NCBI RefSeq assembly: GCF_051401765.1
Contig: NW_027480565.1
Coordinates: forward strand, 496,001 to 560,000
Source: Calliopsis andreniformis
Taxonomy: Eukaryota > Arthropoda > Insecta > Hymenoptera > Andrenidae
DNA: 64,000 nucleotides
Direction: 5' to 3'
The notes beneath the pieces are model-generated. The model searched no databases. It worked only from the letters and a program-made list of their open reading frames with translations, and was not told the DNA's origin. The translations under genes were made by a program, and so were the position numbers. Shown here in pieces: positions 9,191-22,874 of the stretch. Position 1 is the first letter of the stretch; every line of letters begins with the position of its first letter.

Positions 9191-10356
9191 CTAACGTCCT
9201 CGTTTCCAAACGACGACTTTCGGTTCCGGAGCGACACGAACGCTCCATGATTCTCGATTATCTCGACACAGGTAAGAGACACAGGACAACAAGTGTATGG
9301 TTTTAGAGATCCACGAGCACCAGGAATAAGGGTCTACCGTTGCCCCTTCGTTCCGTCGACATTCGGTTCCGGAGCGACACGAACGGGGACTTAGAATTTT
9401 TTCGCTCGGGCTCCGGAGCGACACGAACGGGGACTTAGAATTTTTTCGCTCGGGCTCCGGAGGGACACGAACGGGGACTTAGAATATTTTCGCTCGGACT
9501 CCGGAGCGACACGATCGCTCCGATATGCTACGTTCTGTCGGTCCACGGGCATCAGAGAGCAAAACAGCCTAATAGTTTTAGAGTGCCTCAACGATCAGGA
9601 ATATGGATCTAACGTCCTCGTTTCCAAACGGCGACTTTCTGTTCCGGAGCGACACGAACGCTCCGTGATTCTCGATTATCTCGACACAGGTAAGAGACAC
9701 AGGACAACAAGTGTATGGCTTTAGAGAGCCACGAGCACCAGGAATAAGGATCTACCGCTGCCCCTTCGTTCCGGCGACATTCGGTTCCGGAGCGACACGA
9801 ACGGTGACTTAGAATTTTTTCGCTCGGGCTCCGGAGCGACACGAACGGGGACTTAGAATATTTTCGCTCGGACTCCGGAGCGACACGATCGCTCCGATAT
9901 GCTACGTTCTGTCGGTCCACGGGCATCAGAGAGCAAAACAGCCTAATAGTTTTAGAGTGCCTCAACGATCAGTAATATGGATCTAACGTTCTTGTTTCGA
10001 ACCGACGGCTTTCGGTTCCGGAGCGACACGAACGCTCCATGATTCTCGATTATCTCGACACAGGTAAGAGACAGAGGACAACAATTGTATGGTTTTAGAG
10101 AGCCACGAGCACCAGGAATAAGGATCTACCGTTGCCCCTTCGTTCCGTCGACATTCGGTTCCGGAGCGACACGAACGGGGACTTAGAATTTTTTCGCTCG
10201 TTCTCAGGAGCGTCACGAACGGGGACTTAGAAAATTCTCGCTCGGACTCCGGAGCGACACGATCGCTCCGGTATGCTACGTTCTGTCGGTCCACGGGCAT
10301 CAGAGAGCAAAACAGCCTAATAGTTTTAGAGTGCCTCAACGATCAGGAATATGGAT

Positions 10357-11522
10357 CTAACGTCCTCGTTTCCAAACGACGACTTTCTGTTCCGGAGCGA
10401 CACGAACGCTCCGTGATTCTCGATTATCTCGACACAGGTAAGAGACACAGGACAACAAGTGTATGGCTTTAGAGAGCCACGAGCACCAGGAATAAGGATC
10501 TACCGCTGCCCCTTCGTTCCGTCGACATTCGGTTCCGGAGCGACACGAACTGGGACTTAGAATTTTTTCGCTCGGGCTCCGGAGGGACACGAACGGGGAC
10601 TTAGAATTTTTTCGCTCGGGCTCCGGAGCGACACGAACGGGGACTTAGAATATTTTCGCTCGGACTCCGGAGCGACACGATCGCTCCGATATGCTACGTT
10701 TTCTCGGTCCTCGGGCATCAGAGAGCAAAACAGCCTAATAGTCTTAGAGTGCCTCAACGATCAGGAATATGGATCTAACGTTCTCGTTTCGAAGCGACGA
10801 CTTTCGGTTCCGGAGCGACACGAACGCTCCATGATTCTCGATTATCTCGACACAGGTAAGAGACAGAGGACAACAAGTGTATGGTTTTAGATAGCCACGA
10901 GCACCAGGAATAAGGATCTACCGTTGTCCCTTCGTTCCGGCGACATTCGGTTCCGGAGCGACACGAACGGTGACTTAGAATTTTTTCGCTCGGGCTCCGG
11001 AGCGACACGAACGGGGACTTAGAATATTTTCGCTCGGACTCCGGAGCGAGACGATCGCTCCGATATGCTACGTTCTGTCGGTCCACGGGCATCAGAGAGC
11101 AAAACAGCCTAATAGTTTTAGAGTGCCTCAACGATCAGGAATATGGATCTAACTTTCTCGTTTCGAACCGACGACTTTCGGTTCCGGAGCGACACGAACG
11201 CTCCGTGATTCTCGATTATCTCGACACAGGTAAGAGACACAGGACAACAAGTGTATGGCTTTAGAGAGCCACGAGCACCAGGAATAAGGATCTACCGTTG
11301 TCCCTTCGTTCCGGCGACATTCGGTTCCGGAGCGACACGAACGGTGACTTAGAATTTTTTCGCTCGGGCTCCGGAGCGACACGAACGGGGACTTAGAATA
11401 TTTTCGCTCGGACTCCGGAGCGACACGATCGCTCCGATATGCTACGTTCTGTCGGTCCACGGGCATCAGAGAGCAAAACAGCCTAATAGTTTTAGAGTGC
11501 CTCAACGATCAGGAATATGGAT
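10357..11522 (+). repeat. Second copy of the 6859-7980 segment with one extra 44-bp module
   Basis: Shared rare variants CGAACTGGG (7050 and 10549), GTTTTCTCGGTCCTCG (7155 and 10697) and GAGCGAGACG (7504 and 11046) show that these segments are copies. The offset is 3,498 bp at the start and 3,542 bp from 7233/10775 onward. The 44-bp change is an extra module in the first monomer of the right copy. Confidence 0.88.
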
Positions 11523-14470
11523 CTAACGTCCTCGTTTCCAAACGACGACTTTCGGTTCCGGAGCGACACGAACGCTCCATGATTCTCGATTATCTCGACA
11601 CAGGTAAGAGACTCAGGACAACAAGTGTATGGCTTTAGAGAGCCACGAGCACCAGGAATAAGGATCTACCGTTGTCCCTTCGTTCCGTCGACATTCGGTT
11701 CCGGAGCGACACGAACGTGGACTTACAAGTTTTTCGCTCGGGCTCCGGAGCGACACGAACGGGGACTTAGAATATTTTCACTCGGACTCCGGAGCGACAC
11801 GATCGCTCCGATATGCTACGTTCTGTCGGTCCACGGGCATCAGAGAGCAAAACAGCCTAATAGTTTTAGAGTGCCTCAACGATCAGGAATATGGATCTAA
11901 CTTTCTCGTTTCGAACCGACGACTTTCGGTTCCGGAGCGACACGAACGCTCCGTGATTCTCGATTATCTCGACACAGGTAAGAGACACAGGACAACAAGT
12001 GTATGGTTTTAGAGATCCACGAGCACCAGGAATAAGGGTCTACCGTTGTCCCTTCGTTCCGTCGACATTCGGTTCCGGAGCGACACGAACGGTGACTTAG
12101 AATCTTTTCGCTCGTACTCCGGAGCGACACGATCGCTCCGATATGCTACATTCTCTCGGTCCACGGGCATCAGAGAGCAAAACAGCCTAATAGTTTTAGA
12201 GTGCCTCAACGATCAGGAATATGGATCTAACGTTCTTGTTTCGAACCGACGACTTTCTGTTCCGGAGCGACACGAACGCTCCGTGATTCTCGATTATCTC
12301 GACACAGGTAAGAGACACAGGACAACAAGTGTATGGTTTTAGAGATCCACGAGCACCAGGAATAAGGATCTACCGTTGTCACTTCGTTCCGGCGACATTC
12401 GGTGTCGGAGCGACACGAACGGTGACTTAGAATTTTTTCGCTCGGGCTCCGGAGCGTCACGAACGGGGACTTAGAATATTCTCGCTCGGACTCCGGAGCG
12501 ACACGATCGCTCCGGTATGCTACGTTCTCTCGGTCCACGGGCATCAGAGAGCAAAACAGCCTAATAGTCTTCGAGTGCCTCAACGATCAGGAATATGGAT
12601 CTAACGTTCTCGTTTCGAAGCGACGACTTTCGGTTCCGGAGCGACACGAACGCTCCATGATTCTCGATTATCTCGACACAGGTAAGAGACAGAGGACAAC
12701 AAGTGTATGGTTTTAGATAGCCACGAGCACCAGGAATAAGGATCTACCGTTGTCCCTTCGTTCCGGCGACATTCGGTTCCGGAGCGACACGAACGGTGAC
12801 TTAGAATTTTTTCGCTCGGGCTCCGGAGCGACACGAACGGGGACTTAGAATATTTTCGCTCGGACTCCGGAGCGACACGATCGCTCCGATATGCTACGTT
12901 CTGTCGGTCCACGGGCATCAGAGAGCAAAACAGCCTAATAGTTTTAGAGTGCCTCAACGATCAGGAATATGGATCTAACTTTCTCGTTTCGAACCGACGA
13001 CTTTCGGTTCCGGAGCGACACGAACGCTCCATGATTCTCGATTATCTCGACACAGGTAAGAGACACAGGACAACAAGTGTATGGTTTTAGAGATCCACGA
13101 GCACCAGGAATAAGGGTCTACCGTTGCCCCTTCGTTCCGTCGACATTCGGTTCCGGAGCGACACGAACGGGGACTTAGAATTTTTTCGCTCGGGCTCCGG
13201 AGCGACACGAACGGGGACTTAGAATATTTTCGCTCGGACTCCGGAGCGACACGATCGCTCCGATATGCTACGTTCTGTCGGTCCACGGGCATCAGAGAGC
13301 AAAACAGCCTAATAGTTTTAGAGTGCCTCAACGATCAGGAATATGGATCTAACTTTCTCGTTTCGAACCGACGACTTTCGGTTCCGGAGCGACACGAACG
13401 CTCCGTGATTCTCGATTATCTCGACACAGGTAAGAGACACAGGACAACAAGTGTATGGTTTTAGATAGCCACGAGCACCAGGAATAAGGATCTACCGTTG
13501 TCCCTTCGTTCCGGCGACATTCGGTTCCGGAGCGACACGAACGGTGACTTAGAATTTTTTCGCTCGGGCTCCGGAGCGACACGAACGGGGACTTAGAATA
13601 TTTTCGCTCGGACTCCGGAGCGACACGATCGCTCCGATATGCTACGTTCTGTCGGTCCACGGGCATCAGAGAGCAAAACAGCCTAATAGTTTTAGAGTGC
13701 CTCAACGATCAGGAATATGGATCTAACTTTCTCGTTTCGAACCGACGACTTTCGGTTCCGGAGCGACACGAACGCTCCATGATTCTCGATTATCTCGACA
13801 CAGGTAAGAGACACAGGACAACAAGTGTATGGTTTTAGAGATCCACGAGCACCAGGAATAAGGGTCTACCGTTGCCCCTTCGTTCCGTCGACATTCGGTT
13901 CCGGAGCGACACGAACGGGGACTTAGAATTTTTTCGCTCGGGCTCCGGAGCGACACGAACGGGGACTTAGAATTTTTTCGCTCGGGCTCCGGAGGGACAC
14001 GAACGGGGACTTAGAATATTCTCGCTCGGACTCCGGAGCGACACGATCGCTCCGGTATGCTACGTTCTCTCGGTCCACGGGCATCAGAGAGCAAAACAGC
14101 CTAATAGTTTTAGAGTGCCTCAACGATCAGGAATATGGATCTAACTTTCTCGTTTCGAACCGACGACTTTCGGTTCCGGAGCGACACGAACGCTCCGTGA
14201 TTCTCGATTATCTCGACACAGGTAAGAGACACAGGACAACAAGTGTATGGTTTTAGAGATCCACGAGCACCAGGAATAAGGGTCTACCGTTGTCCCTTCG
14301 TTCCAGCGACATTCGGTTCCGGAGCGACACGAACGGGGACTTAGAATATTTTCGCTCGGACTCCGGAGCTACACGATCGCTCCGATATGCTACGTTCTCT
14401 CGGTCCACGGGCATCAGAGAGCAAAACAGCTTAATAGCTTTAGAGTGCCTCAACGATCAGGAATATGGAT

Positions 14471-17400
14471 CTAACGTTCTCGTTTCGAACCGACGACTTT
14501 CGGTTCCGGAGCGACACGAACGCTCCATGATTCTCGATTATCTCGACACAGGTAAGAGACAGAGGACAAGAAGGCTATGGTTTTAGAGAGCCACGAGCAC
14601 CAGGAATAAGGATCTACCGGTGTCCCTTCGTTCCGTCGACATTCGGTTCCTGAGCGACACGAACGGGGACTTAGAATTTTTTCGCTCGGGCTCCGGAGCG
14701 ACACGAACGGGGACTTAGAATTTTTTCGCTCGGGCTCCGGAGCGACACGAACGGGCACTTAGAATATTTTCGCTCGGACTCCGGAGCGACACGATCGCTC
14801 CGATATGCTACGTTCTCTCGGTCCACGGACATCAGAGAGCAAAACAGCCTAATAGTATTAGAGCGCCTCAACGATCAGGAATGTGGATCTAACGTTCTTG
14901 TTTCGAACCGACGACTTTCGGTTCCGGAGCGACACGAACGCTCCATGATTCTCGATTATCTCGACACAGGTAAGAGACAGAGGACAGGAAGTGTATGGTT
15001 TTAGAGAGCCACGAGCACCAGGAATACGGATCTACCGTTGTCCCTTCGTTCCGTCGACATTCGGTTCCGGAGCGACACGAACGGGGACTTAGAATTTTTT
15101 CGCTCGGGCTCCGGAGCGACACGAACGGGGACTTAGAATATTTTCGCTCGGACTCCGGAGTGACACGATCGCTCCGATATGCTACGTTCTCTCGGTCCAC
15201 GGGCATCAGAGAGCAAAACAGCATAATAGTCTTAGAGTGCCTCAACGATCAGGAATATGGATCTAACGTTCTCGTTTCGAACCGACGACTTTCGGTTCCG
15301 GAGCGACACGAACGCTCCATGATTCTCGATTATCTCGACACAGGTAAGAGACAGAGGACAACAAGGCTATGGTTTTAGAGATCCACGAGCACCAGGAATA
15401 AGGATCTACCGTTGTCCCTTCGTTCCGTCGACATTCGGTTCCGGAGCGACACGAACGGGGACTTAGAATATTTTCGCTCGGACTCCGGACCGACACGATC
15501 GCTCCGATATGCTACGTTCTCTCGGTCCACGGACATCAGAGAGCAAAACAGCCTAATAGTTTTAGAGCGCCTCAACGATCAGGAATGTGGATCTAACGTT
15601 CTTGTTTCGAACCGACGACTTTCGGTTCCGGAGCGACACGAACGCTCCATGATTCTCGATTATTTCGACACAGGTAAGAGACAGAGGACAACAAGTGTAT
15701 GGTTTTAGAGAGCCACGAGCACCAGGAATAAGGATCTACCGTTGTCCCTTCGTTCCGTCGACATTCGGTTCCGGAGCGACACGAACGGGGACTTGGAATA
15801 TTTTCGCTCGGACTCCGGAGTGACACGATCGCTCCGATATGCTACGTTCTCTCGGTCCACGGGCATCAGAGAGCAAAACAGCATAATAGTCTTAGAGTGC
15901 CTCAACGATCAGGAATATGGATCTAACGTTCTCGTTTCGAACCGACGACTTTCGGTTCCGGAGCGACACGAAGGCTCCATGATTCTCGATTATGTCGACA
16001 CAGGTAAGAGACAGAGGACAACAAGTGTATGGTTTTAGAGAGCCACGAGCACCAGGAATAAGGATCTGCCGTTGTCCCTTCGTTCCAGCGACATTCGGTT
16101 CCGGAGCGACACGAACGGGGACTTACAATTTTTTCGCTCGGACTCCGGAGCGACACGATCGCTCCGATATGCAACGTTCTCACGGTCCACGGGCATCAGA
16201 GAGCAAAACAGCCTAATAGTTTTAGAGTTCCTCAACGATCAGGAATATGGATCTAACGTTCTCGTTTCGAAGCGACGACTTTCGGTTCCGGAGCGACACG
16301 AACGCTCCATGATTCTCGATTATGTCGACACAGGTAAGAGACAGAGGACAACAAGTGTATGGTTTTAGAGAGCCACGAGCACCTGGAATAAGGATCTACC
16401 GTTGTCCCTTCGTTCCTTCGACATTCGGTTCCGGAGCGACACGAACGGTGACTTAGAATTTTTTCGCTCGGGCTCCGGAGCGACACGAACGTGGACTTAG
16501 AATTGTTTCGCTCGGGCTCCGGAGCGACACGAACGGGCACTTAGAATATTTTCGCTCGGACTCCGGAGCGACACGATCGCTCCGATATGCTACGTTCTCT
16601 CGGTCCACGGGCATCAGAGAGCAAAACAGCATAATAGTCTTAGAGTGCCTCAACGATCAGGAATATGGATCTAACGTTCTCGTTTCGAACCGACGACTTT
16701 CGGTTCCGGAGCGACACGAACGCTCCATGATTCTCGATTATCTCGACACAGGTAAGAGACAGAGGACAACAAGGCTATGGTTTTAGAGATCCACGAGCAC
16801 CAGGAATAAGGATCTGCCGTTGTCCCTTCGTTCCAGCGACATTCGGTTCCGGAGCGACACGAACGGGGACTTAGAATTTTTTCGCTCGGGCTCCTGAGCG
16901 TCACGATCGCTCCGATATTCTACGTTCTCTCGGTCCGCGGGCATCAGAGAGAAAAACAGCCTAATAGTTTTAGAGTGCCTCAACGATCAGGAATATGGAT
17001 CCAACGTTCTCGTTTCGAACTGACGACTTTCGGTTCCGGAGCGACACGAAGGCTCCATGATTCTCGATTATTTCGACACATGTAAGAGACAGAGGACAAC
17101 AAGTGTATGGTTTTAGAGAGCCACGAGCACCAGGAATAAGGATCTACCGTTGTCCCTTCGTTCCGTCGACATTCGGTTCCGGAGCGACACGAACGGGGAC
17201 TTAGAATATTTTCGCTCGGACTCCGGAGTGACACGATCGCTCCGATATGCTACGTTCTCTCGGTCCACGGGCATCAGAGAGCAAAACAGCATAATAGTCT
17301 TAGAGTGCCTCAACGATCAGGAATATGGATCTAACGTTCTCGTTTCGAACCGACGACTTCCGGTTCCGGAGCGACACGAAGGCTCCATGATTCTCGATTG

Positions 17401-18166
17401 TCTCGACACAGGTAAGAGACAGAGGACAACAAGTCTATGGTTTTAGAGAGCCACGAGCACCAGGAATAAGGATCTACCGTTGTCCCTTCGTTCCGTCGAC
17501 ATTCGGTTCCGGAGCGACACGAACGGGGACTTAGAATTTTTTCGCTCGGGCTCCGGAGCGACACGAACGTGGACTTAGAATTGTTTCGCTCGGGCTCCGG
17601 AGCGACACGAACGGGCACTTAGAATATTTTCGCTCGGACTCCGGAGCGACACGATCGCTCCGATATGCTACGTTCTCTCGCTCCACGGACATCAGAGAGC
17701 AAAACAGCCTAATAGTTTTAGAGCGCCTCAACGATCAGGAATGTGGATCTAACGTTCTTGTTTCGAACCGACGACTTTCGGTTCCGGAGCGACACGAACG
17801 CTCCATGATTCTCGATTATCTCGACACAGGTAAGAGACAGAGAACAACAGGTGTATGGTTTTAGAGAGCCACGAGCACCAGGAATAAGGATCTACCGTTG
17901 TCCCTTCGTTCCGACGACATTCGGTTCCGGAGCGACACGAACGGGGACTTAGAATTTTTTCGCTCGGGCTCCGGAGCGACACGAACGGGGACTTAGAATT
18001 TTTTCGCTCGGGCTCCGGAGCGACACGAACGGGGACTTAGAATATTTTCGCTCGGACTCCGGAGCGACACGATCGCTCCGATATGCAACGTTCTCTCGGT
18101 CCACGGGCATCAGAGAGCAAAACAGCCTAATAGTTTTAGAGTGCCTCAACGATCAGGAATATGGAT
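14471..18166 (+). repeat. Mixed monomers rich in the 330-bp form
   Basis: Ten monomers start at 14471, 14889, 15263, 15593, 15923, 16253, 16671, 17001, 17331 and 17749; five of them are 330 bp. Markers include AACAGCATAATAGTC (15218, 15878, 16629, 17288), GATTATGTCG, AATTGTTTCG and GAGCGCCTC. The boundary with the previous domain lies at about 14.3-14.5 kb, where AGAGACACAGG gives way to AGAGACAGAGG. Confidence 0.88.
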
Positions 18167-19750
18167 CTAACGTTCTCGTTTCGAACCGACGACTTTCGGT
18201 TCCGGAGCGACACGAGCGCTCCATGATTCTCGATTATCTCGACACAGGTAAGAGACAGAGGACAGCAAGTGTATGGTTTTAGAGAGCCACGAGCACCAGG
18301 AATACGGATCTACCGTTGTCCCTTCGTTCCGTCGACATTCGGTTCCGGAGCGACACGAACGGGGACTTAGAATTTTTTCGCTCGGGCTCCGGAGCGACAC
18401 GAACGTGGACTTAGAATTGTTTCGCTCGGGCTCCGGAGCGACACGAACGGGCACTTAGAATATTTTCGCTCGGACTCCGGAGCGACACGATCGCTCCGAT
18501 ATGCTACGTTCTCTCGGTCCACGGGCATCAGAGAGCAAAACAGCCTAATAGTTTTAGAGCGCCTCAACGATCAGGAATGTGGATCTAACGTTCTTGTTTC
18601 GAACCGACGACTTTCGGTTCCGGAGCGACACGAACGTTCCATGATTCTCGATTATCTCGACACAGGTAAGAGACAGAGGACAGGAAGTGTATGGTTTTAG
18701 AGATCCACGAGCACCAGGAATAAGGATCTACCGTTGTCCCTTCGTTCCGTCGACATTCGGTTCCGGAGCGACACGAACGGGGACTTAGAATATTTTCGCT
18801 CGGACTCCGGAGCGACACGATCGCTACGATATGCTACGTTCTCTCGGTCCACGGGCATCAGAGAGCAAAACAGCCTAATAGTCTTAGAGTGCCTCAACGA
18901 TCAGGAATATGGATCTAACGTTCTCGTTTCGAACCGACGACTTTCGGTTCCGGAGCGACACGAAGGCTCCATGATTCTCGATTGTCTCGACACAGGTAAG
19001 AGACAGAGGACAACAAGTCTATGGTTTTAGAGAGCCACGAGCACCAGGAATAAGGATCTACCGTTGTCCCTTCGATCCGTCGACATTTGGTTCCGGAGCG
19101 ACACGAACAGGGACTTAGAATTTTTTCGCTCGGGCTCCGGAGCGACACGAACGGGGACTTAGAATTTTTTCGCTCGGACTCCGGAGTGACACGATCGCTC
19201 CGATATGCTACGTTCTCTCGGTCCACGGGCATCAGAGAGCAAAACAGCCTAATAGCTTTAGAGTGCCTCAACGATCAGGAATATGGATCTAACGTTCTCG
19301 TTTCGAACCGACGACTTTCGGTTCCGGAGCGACACGAAGGCTCCATGATTCTCGATTGTCTCGACACAGGTAAGAGACAGAGGACAACAAGTCTATGGTT
19401 TTAGAGAGCCACGAGCACCAGGAATAAGGATCTACCGTTGTCCCTTCGATCCGTCGACATTTGGTTCCGGAGCGACACGAACAGGGACTTAGAATTTTTT
19501 CGCTCGGGCTCCGGAGCGACACGAACAGGGACTTAGAATTTTATCGCTCGGGCTCCGGAGCGACTCGAACGGGGACTTAGAATATTTTCGCTCGGACTCC
19601 GGAGCGACACGAACGGGGACTTAGAAAATTTTCGCTCGGACTCCGGAGTTACACGATCGCTCCGATATGCTACGTTCTCTCGGTCCACGGGCATCAGAGA
19701 GCAAAACAGCCTAATAGTCTTAGAGTGCCTCAACGATCAGGAATATGGAT
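18167..19750 (+). repeat. Block A-B-C-D (418-330-374-462)
   Basis: A (18167: GACACGAGCGCTCC, AATACGGATC, AATTGTTTCG), B (18585: AGGACAGGAAG and AGATCCACG, 330 bp), C (18915: CGAAGGCTCC, CGATTGTCTCG, ACATTTGG) and D (19289: as C, but four modules, with AATTTTATCG, GCGACTCGAACGG and AAAATTTTCG). A-B-C recurs at 24085 and 26835; A-B-D recurs at 31081 and 38671. The offset 18167 to 24085 is 5,918 bp and holds through 17749/23667 and 19289/25207. Confidence 0.88.
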
Positions 19751-22082
19751 CTAACGTTCTCGTTTCGAACCGACGACTTTCGGTTCCGGAGCGACACGAA
19801 CGCTCCATGATTCTCGATTATCTCCACACAGGCAAGAGACAGAGGACAACAAGTGTATGGTTTTAGAGAGCCACGAGCACCAGGAATAAGGATCTACCGT
19901 TGTACCTTCGTTCCGTCGACATTCGGTACCTGAGCGACACGGACGGGGACTTAGAATTTTTTCGCTCGGGCTCCGGAGCGACACGAACGGGGACTTAGAA
20001 TATTTTCGCTTGGACTCCGGAGCTACACGATCGCTCCGATATGCTACGTTCTCTCGGTCCACGGGCATCAGAGAGCAAAACAGCCTAATAGTCTTAGAGT
20101 GCCTCAACGATCAGGAATATGGATCTAACGTTCTCGTTTCGAACCGAAGACTTTCGGTTCCGGAGCGACACGAAGGCTCCATGATTCTCGATTGTCTCGA
20201 CACAGGTAAGAGACAGAGGACAACAAGTGTATGGTTTTAGAGAGCCACGAGCACCAGGAATAAGGATCTACCGTTGTCCCTTCGATCCGTCGACATTCGG
20301 TTCCGGAGCGACACGAACAGGGACTTAGAATTTTTTCGCTCGGGCTCCGGAGCGACACGAACGGGGACTTAGAATAATTTCGCTCGGACTCCGGAGCGAC
20401 ACGATCGCTCCGATATGCTACGTTCTCTCGGTCCACGGACATCAGAGAGCAAAACAGCCTAATAGTCTTAGAGTGCCTCAACGATCAGGAATATGGATCT
20501 AACGTTCTCGTTTCGAACCGACGACTTTCGGTTCCGGAGCGACACGAAGGCTCCATGATTCTCGATTATCTCGACACAGGTAAGAGACAGAGGACAACAA
20601 GTGTATGGTTTTAGAGAGCCACGAGGACCAGGAATAAGGATCTACCGTTGTCCTTTCGTTCCGGCGACATTCGGTTCCGGAGCGACACGAACGGTGACTT
20701 AGAATTTTTTCGCTCGGGCTCCGGAGCGACACGAACGGGTACTTAGAATTTTTTCGCTCGGGCTCCGAAGCGACACGAACGGGGACTTAGAATATTTTCG
20801 CTCGGACTCCGGACCGACACGATCGCTCCGATATGCTACGTTATCTCGGTCCACGGACATCAGAGAGCAAAACAGCCTAATAGTTTTAGAGCGCCTCAAG
20901 GATCAGGAATGTGGATCTAACGTTCTTGTTTCGAACCGACGACTTTCGGTTCCGGAGCGACACGAACGCTCCATGATTCTCGATTATCTCCACACAGGCA
21001 AGAGACAGAGGACAACAAGTGTATGGTTTTAGAGAGCCACGAGCACCAGGAATAAGGATCTACCGTTGTACCTTCGTTCCGTCGACATTCGGTACCTGAG
21101 CGACACGGACGGGGACTTAGAATTTTTTCGCTCGGGCTCCGGAGCGACACGAACGGGGACTTAGAATATTTTCGCTTGGACTCCGGAGCTACACGATCGC
21201 TCCGATATGCTACGTTCTCTCGGTCCACGGGCATCAGAGAGCAAAACAGCCTAATAGTCTTAGAGTGCCTCAACGATCAGGAATATGGATCTAACGTTCT
21301 CGTTTCGAACCGAAGACTTTCGGTTCCGGAGCGACACGAAGGCTCCATGATTCTCGATTGTCTCGACACAGGTAAGAGACAGAGGACAACAAGTGTATGG
21401 TTTTAGAGAGCCACGAGCACCAGGAATAAGGATCTACCGTTGTCCCTTCGATCCGTCGGCATTCGGTTCCGGAGCGACACGAACAGGGACTTAGAATTTT
21501 TTCGCTCGGGCTCCGGAGCGACACGAACGGGGACTTAGAATAATTTCGCTCGGACTCCGGAGCGACACGATCGCTCCGATATGCTACGTTCTCTCGGTCC
21601 ACGGACATCAGAGAGCAAAACAGCCTAATAGTTTTAGAGCGCCTCAACGGTCAGGAATGTGGATCTAACGTTCTTGTTTCGAACCGACGACTTTCGGTTC
21701 CGGAGCGACACGAACGCTCCATGATTCTCGATTATCTCCACACAGGTAAGAGACAGAGGACAACAAGAGTATGGTTTTAAAGAGCCACGAGCACCAGGAA
21801 TAAGGATCCACCGTTGTCCCTTCGTTCCTTCGACATTCGGTTCCGGAGCGACACGAACGGTGTCTTAGAATTTTTTCGCTCGGGCTCCGGAGCGACACGA
21901 ACGTAGACTTAGAATTGTTTCGCTCGGGCTCCGGAGCGACACGAACGGGCACTTAGAATATTTTCGCTCGGACTCCGGAGCGACACGATCGCTCCGATAT
22001 GCTACGTTCTCTCGCTCCACGGACATCAGAGAGCAAAACAGCCTAATAGTTTTAGAGCGCCTCAACGATCAGGAATGTGGAT
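19751..22082 (+). repeat. Block E-F-G-E-F-H (374-374-418-374-374-418)
   Basis: E (19751, 20917: CTCCACACAGGCAAGAG, TTGTACC, GGTACCTGAGCG), F (20125, 21291: CCGAAGACTTTC, AATAATTTCG), G (20499: CGAGGACC, GTCCTTTCG, GTTATCTCGG) and H (21665: TTTTAAAGAGCC, GATCCACCG, GTGTCTTAG). E-F-G is a 1,166-bp trimer begun twice. The whole block recurs at 28749-31080. Confidence 0.9.
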
Positions 22083-22874
22083 CTAACGTTCTTGTTTCGA
22101 ACCGACGACTTTCGGTTCCGGAGCGACACGAACGCTCCATGATTCTCGATTATCTCGACACAGGTAAGAGACAGAGAACAACAGGTGTATGGTTTTAGAG
22201 AGCCACGAGCACCAGGAATAAGGATCTACCGTTGTCCCTTCGTTCCGACGACATTCGGTTCCGGAGCGACACGAACGGTGACTTAGAATTTTTTCGCTCG
22301 GGCTCCGGAGCGACACGAACGGTGACTTAGAATATTTTCGCTCGGACTCCGGAGCGACACGAACGGGGACTTAGAAAATTTTCGCTCGGACTCCGGAGTA
22401 ACACGATCGCTCCGATATGCTACGTTCTCTCGGTCCACGGGCATCAGAGAGCAAAACAGCCTAATAGTCTTAGAGTGCCTCAACGATCAGGAATATGGAT
22501 CTAACGTTCTCGTTTCGAACCGACGACTTTCGGTTCCGGAGCGACACGAACGCTCCATGATTCTCGATTATCTCCACACAGGCAAGAGACAGAGGACAAC
22601 AAGTGTATGGTTTTAGAGAGCCACGAGCACCAGGAATAAGGATCTACCGTTGTACCTTCGTTCCGTCGACATTCGGTACCTGAGCGACACGGACGGGGAC
22701 TTGGAATTTTTTCGCTCGGGCTCCGGAGCGACACGAACGGGGACTTAGAATATTTTCGCTTGGACTCCGGAGCTACACGATCGCTCCGATATGCTACGTT
22801 CTCTCGGTCCACGGGCATCAGAGAGCAAAACAGCCTAATAGTCTTAGAGTGCCTCAACGATCAGGAATATGGAT
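22083..22874 (+). repeat. Monomers I and E (418, 374)
   Basis: Type I (22083) has AGAGAACAACAGGTG and GTTCCGACGAC, and its last modules carry AAAATTTTCG and GGAGTAACACG, as in D units. Type E follows at 22501. This stretch links the E-F-H block to the heptamer that starts at 22875. Confidence 0.85.

Larger units (their letters stand above)
5693..14470 (+). repeat. Locally homogenised domain of 23 monomers
   Basis: Monomers start at 5693, 6067, 6441, 6859, 7233, 7607, 7981, 8399, 8773, 9191, 9609, 9983, 10357, 10775, 11149, 11523, 11897, 12227, 12601, 12975, 13349, 13723 and 14141. They share variants rare elsewhere: AGAGACACAGG in place of AGAGACAGAGG, CTAACTTTCTCG, CTCCGTGATT, GTTCTGTCGGTCC and AAGGGTCTACC. 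The 330-bp class is scarce (11897 and 14141). Domain edges are sharp, between the 1,826-bp units on the left and the mixed family on the right. A junction variant (TTCTCAGGAGCGTCACG) occurs at both 5910 and 10201. Confidence 0.88.
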
